A stretch of 64,000 nt of DNA from Beverwykella pulmonaria (lineage: Eukaryota > Ascomycota > Dothideomycetes > Pleosporales > Melanommataceae). Made by a program: the position numbers and the translations under genes. This document shows, piece after piece, positions 61,769 through 64,000 of this stretch (positions are counted from its first letter, which is position 1; each line of letters begins with the position of its first letter). Below the pieces are notes generated by a model that was not told the DNA's origin, made no database searches, and was given only the letters and a program-made list of their open reading frames with translations. The stretch lies in contig BCHH01000016.1 of assembly GCA_001599595.1 (NCBI GenBank), positions 367,901-431,900 of the forward strand, given 5' to 3'.

Positions 61769-62649
61769 TATCTCATTAATCAGACGCTCTACAAAGGATT
61801 TTTTACAATTACTAATGCAACGAAGAATACGCCAAGATAACGTCGCTGGCCAATCAGAGTCTTGCGCACAGACCACTTGAAAAATTCCTGTGCAGAGCGT
61901 CTGAGGTAATTTGGTAGTCGTTTGTTAGCAACTTAGATTTGTCAATCATGAAATTTTGCTTCCTCTTGCTCTCACAGCTCACCCATGGCCTTAGGACAGG
62001 TTTTGTCCGATGGAACAGATAGCTAAACATTTGTTCTATGTACTATTGACATTTTTACGCAATGCAGAGGCCTTAATATATGCGAGATACAGCGCCGCGT
62101 AGGGTGACTTAATTTCACAAGTCTCGTTTTACTCCTCACTGAGCCACCATTTAACAACTAGATAGGCTATTAAAAAGCTGCAAATTGGAGCTATTTTGCT
62201 ATAAGTACGCGAAACACCTCTAGCTTACAGAAATTTGATACAAGGTGTGGTGGTAGAGTCGCATAGTCAAAGGCAAGGAGTTAATTTCTGTCACGTGACT
62301 CACCTAATCCGCAGTCAAACACTGTCGTACTTCTAAGGTCCTGCATCGCCCCCCTATGCACAATGCACAAAAAATACTAATTAAGAATGTTTTAGGCCCT
62401 CTTGCTAAAGACAAGATCTGTAGAGGACCTGTGGAGAAGCCGTGGTGGGGGAGAGATAAGTCCTTCAAAGTTGTGAGGTGAAAGACTTGTAACAAGGTGA
62501 GTTGCTTACAAAGGACTACCAAATTACCTCAGACCCTCTGGAGAGATTCGCTCATTCGGTAATAATACGATAAATACGGCGCTAGTACGATGGCGGCGCT
62601 TGGCAATACGGATGAGTGGATCTCTCCAGAGGGTCTGATTAATGAGATA
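61769..62649. mobile_element. 881-bp non-autonomous DNA transposon (Mutator-like size class)
   Basis: The element is bounded by a perfect 10-bp direct repeat, AAGCGAGGAT, at 61759-61768 and 62650-62659, taken as the target-site duplication. Its ends are inverted: 61769-61790 begins TATCTCATTAATCAGACGCT, and the reverse complement of the right end is the same except one base (GACC for GACG). Further in, a second inverted pair lies at 61891-61932 and 62501-62538 (CTGAGGTAATTTGGTAGTC core). Each end also folds on itself: CAGACGCTCT/AGAGCGTCTG on the left (103-nt loop) and CAGACCCTCT/AGAGGGTCTG on the right (88-nt loop). There is no transposase frame, so it is a MITE-like derivative mobilised in trans. 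A 9-11-bp duplication is usual for Mutator-like elements; the superfamily call is an inference. Confidence 0.85.
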
Positions 62650-62659
62650 AAGCGAGGAT

Positions 62660-63008
62660 GCATCACCACAAACAGCACCTACATGTTTTGGTTTGAGCAC
62701 ATGTTCCCATCCAAGCCCAAAACTCACAGTAAGCCAATATCTAATTCGCTCAATTCTGTTACACTATTTCCAAAGATGGTGATCTCTCTAAATAGTTCCA
62801 GTGCAGCCTCTCAGATGTGTGCTCGAAGGGGTACTGTGAGACGAGGAAGTATCGTCACTGGTGGTATCCCATTCACATTGGTTTATCAATATCCTGGCCC
62901 TATATGCATATTATGATCCCGTAGTTGAGTAACACCTCCTGAAACGAAACTCCGTCGGCCTCGAAGACTCAAAGCAAACCTGCCATACACCTAATAGCTT
63001 CCCATCCA
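62660..63008. other. Intergenic, no gene seen
   Basis: Lies between the transposon's right target duplication and the stop of the coiled-coil gene. A plus-strand frame running out of the transposon (62590-62916) is not supported by motif. Confidence 0.4.
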
Positions 63009-63852
63009 TCAATCTGCCACATCAGTCGGCAATCCCTTCATAATCCTCTTTACACCTCTCTCGGCATACCTCAGCGTATTGAACAACTCATGATCCAGCG
63101 GCATCTCAAAATCTCTACCCGCTTCTCCAACCTCATCTCCCTGCTTCAATAGCGTCTTCACCGTTCTCACTGCAGTCCTCTGTCCAAGATTCAAAAGTCT
63201 CTCTACATTCTTCACGTCCTATTCCCACACCTCTGTGACCATCTGCGTACTATCTTGCGTCATCTCCGCGATCATTGCCTCGAACCGATCGTATTCTGCC
63301 ACCAAGCGCTTCGAGATATGTATCATGTCTCCGACGTTCGCGAAGACAGGATTCACCGCGATGTTGGTGCCAGGAAATGATGGATATGCGTCGCTTGTAG
63401 GGTCGTTGTTCGAGGCAGGCGGAACGAAGGCCGTTGAGATGAGCGTGGCGATTTCCTCGCTGCGATTCCTACGTTCTTTCTCTCTGTATCTCACATCATT
63501 CATTTAGTCTTGATCTCTCCTATGCGTACAAGTAGCGAGCACAAAACTCACGCCTCGCTCCTCCTCTGCCGTAGCTGCGCCCTTAAGCCGCGACGGTCTC
63601 CCACTACCGTAGCGTGAAGCTTCGCTATCTCGTTTGTTTCCTTTCGCGTCTTCTTCAGGAGCGTGCCGAGCACGAGCATCTGTCTGCGTCACGCGTTTAG
63701 GTTATCTCTTGCTACGGTGTGAAGGTCTGTGGCCCCTACTGGCTTTCTGTGATATCGTCATCGTCGGGCGCTCTCTTCTTCGGGCGGGCTCGTCCACGAG
63801 CCTCCACGACTGGTGCGGGCTGCAGAGGCGATTGTGCTCGCTTGCGTGCCAT
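63009..63852 (-). CDS. Coiled-coil protein gene interrupted by one in-frame TAG
   Basis: Three exons (63740-63852, 63552-63683, 63009-63489) keep one frame throughout. The N-terminus (MARKRAQSPLQPAP, RGRARPKKRAPDDDDI) looks like a nuclear-localised disordered tail. Exon 2 encodes a leucine/arginine heptad coil (MLVLGTLLKKTRKETNEIAK, LHATVVGDRRGLRAQLRQRR). Exon 3 has NVGDMIHISKRLVAEYDRFE and, after a TAG at 63219-63221, VERLLNLGQRTAVRTVKTLL and LFNTLRYAERGVKRIMKG before the natural stop. The protein-like sequence on both sides of TAG, with no usable intron there, implies a nonsense mutation, a sequencing error, or two-part annotation. If translation stops at TAG the product is about 168 residues. 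I do not recognise the family. Confidence 0.6.
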
Positions 63853-64000
63853 TTTGTATAGGTGGGTGGTGGGTCGAGTGCTGTGGTCTTGGAAGTAAGT
63901 AGAAGAAGTCATGAAGTAGGAAGGCGCGGTGGTGGGCCTTCCCTAGGCAACGTTACATCATTCATAGATCACAACTACAAACCTCTTCCCTAAGCATCAA

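Overview
The window is nuclear DNA of a filamentous ascomycete (Pezizomycotina; a Dothideomycete is my guess from gene families, not proven). Almost every gene carries short introns of about 44-70 nt with GT...AG ends and CTAAC/CTGAC-like branch sites. Intergenic distances are kilobases in places, and housekeeping genes have clear fungal orthologs. Gene models here were spliced by eye. Exon lengths were checked to keep frame, and protein continuity was the main guide.

Layout. 1-3.4 kb: two accessory-type genes (an edge-truncated alpha-helical protein and a coiled-coil/SR-rich protein). 4.2-14.8 kb: a TRI12-like MFS pump, mitochondrial release factor MRF1, a gamma-glutamyltransferase-family enzyme divergent from MRF1, and a nucleotide-sugar/triose-phosphate-type transporter. 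15.7-16.1 kb: the decayed C-terminal end of a multicopper oxidase (laccase). 17-25 kb: two paralogous secreted subtilisin (S8) proteases in the same orientation, separated by about 5.2 kb without a recognisable gene. 27.7-28.6 kb: a broken cupin gene. 29.6-42 kb: an accessory island. It has a large intact NLR-type gene (alpha/beta hydrolase - NB-ARC - six TPRs - long C-terminal region), a cluster of DNA hairpins, a gene with a PD-(D/E)XK-like signature and acidic tail, and two copies of a kinase-associated relic flanking these at about 36.1 and 41.6 kb. 42.9-50.7 kb: a conserved core with GH5 exo-beta-1,3-glucanase, ALG13, mitoribosomal RSM24 (mS35), INO80 subunit IEC3 and ORM1 (ORMDL), two pairs of them divergent. 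51.7-52.8 kb: a frameshifted member of a fungal accessory nuclease-like family. 53.6-64 kb: a type II membrane glycosyltransferase-like protein, a J-domain protein, ribosomal protein eL15 with 9-nt and 14-nt micro-exons, an 881-bp non-autonomous DNA transposon with perfect 10-bp target duplications, and a coiled-coil gene interrupted by one in-frame TAG.

How it fits together. Core genes serve protein glycosylation (ALG13), sphingolipid homeostasis (ORM1), chromatin remodelling (IEC3), translation (MRF1, RSM24, RPL15) and cell-wall or secreted hydrolysis (GH5, two S8 proteases). Between them sit islands of fast-evolving or decaying material: the NLR, nuclease-like proteins, kinase relics, laccase and cupin pseudogenes, and transposon-like repeats. 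The NLR island is the most interesting biologically. The best-supported new structural observation is the transposon at 61.77-62.65 kb, found only from its terminal inverted repeats and target-site duplication.
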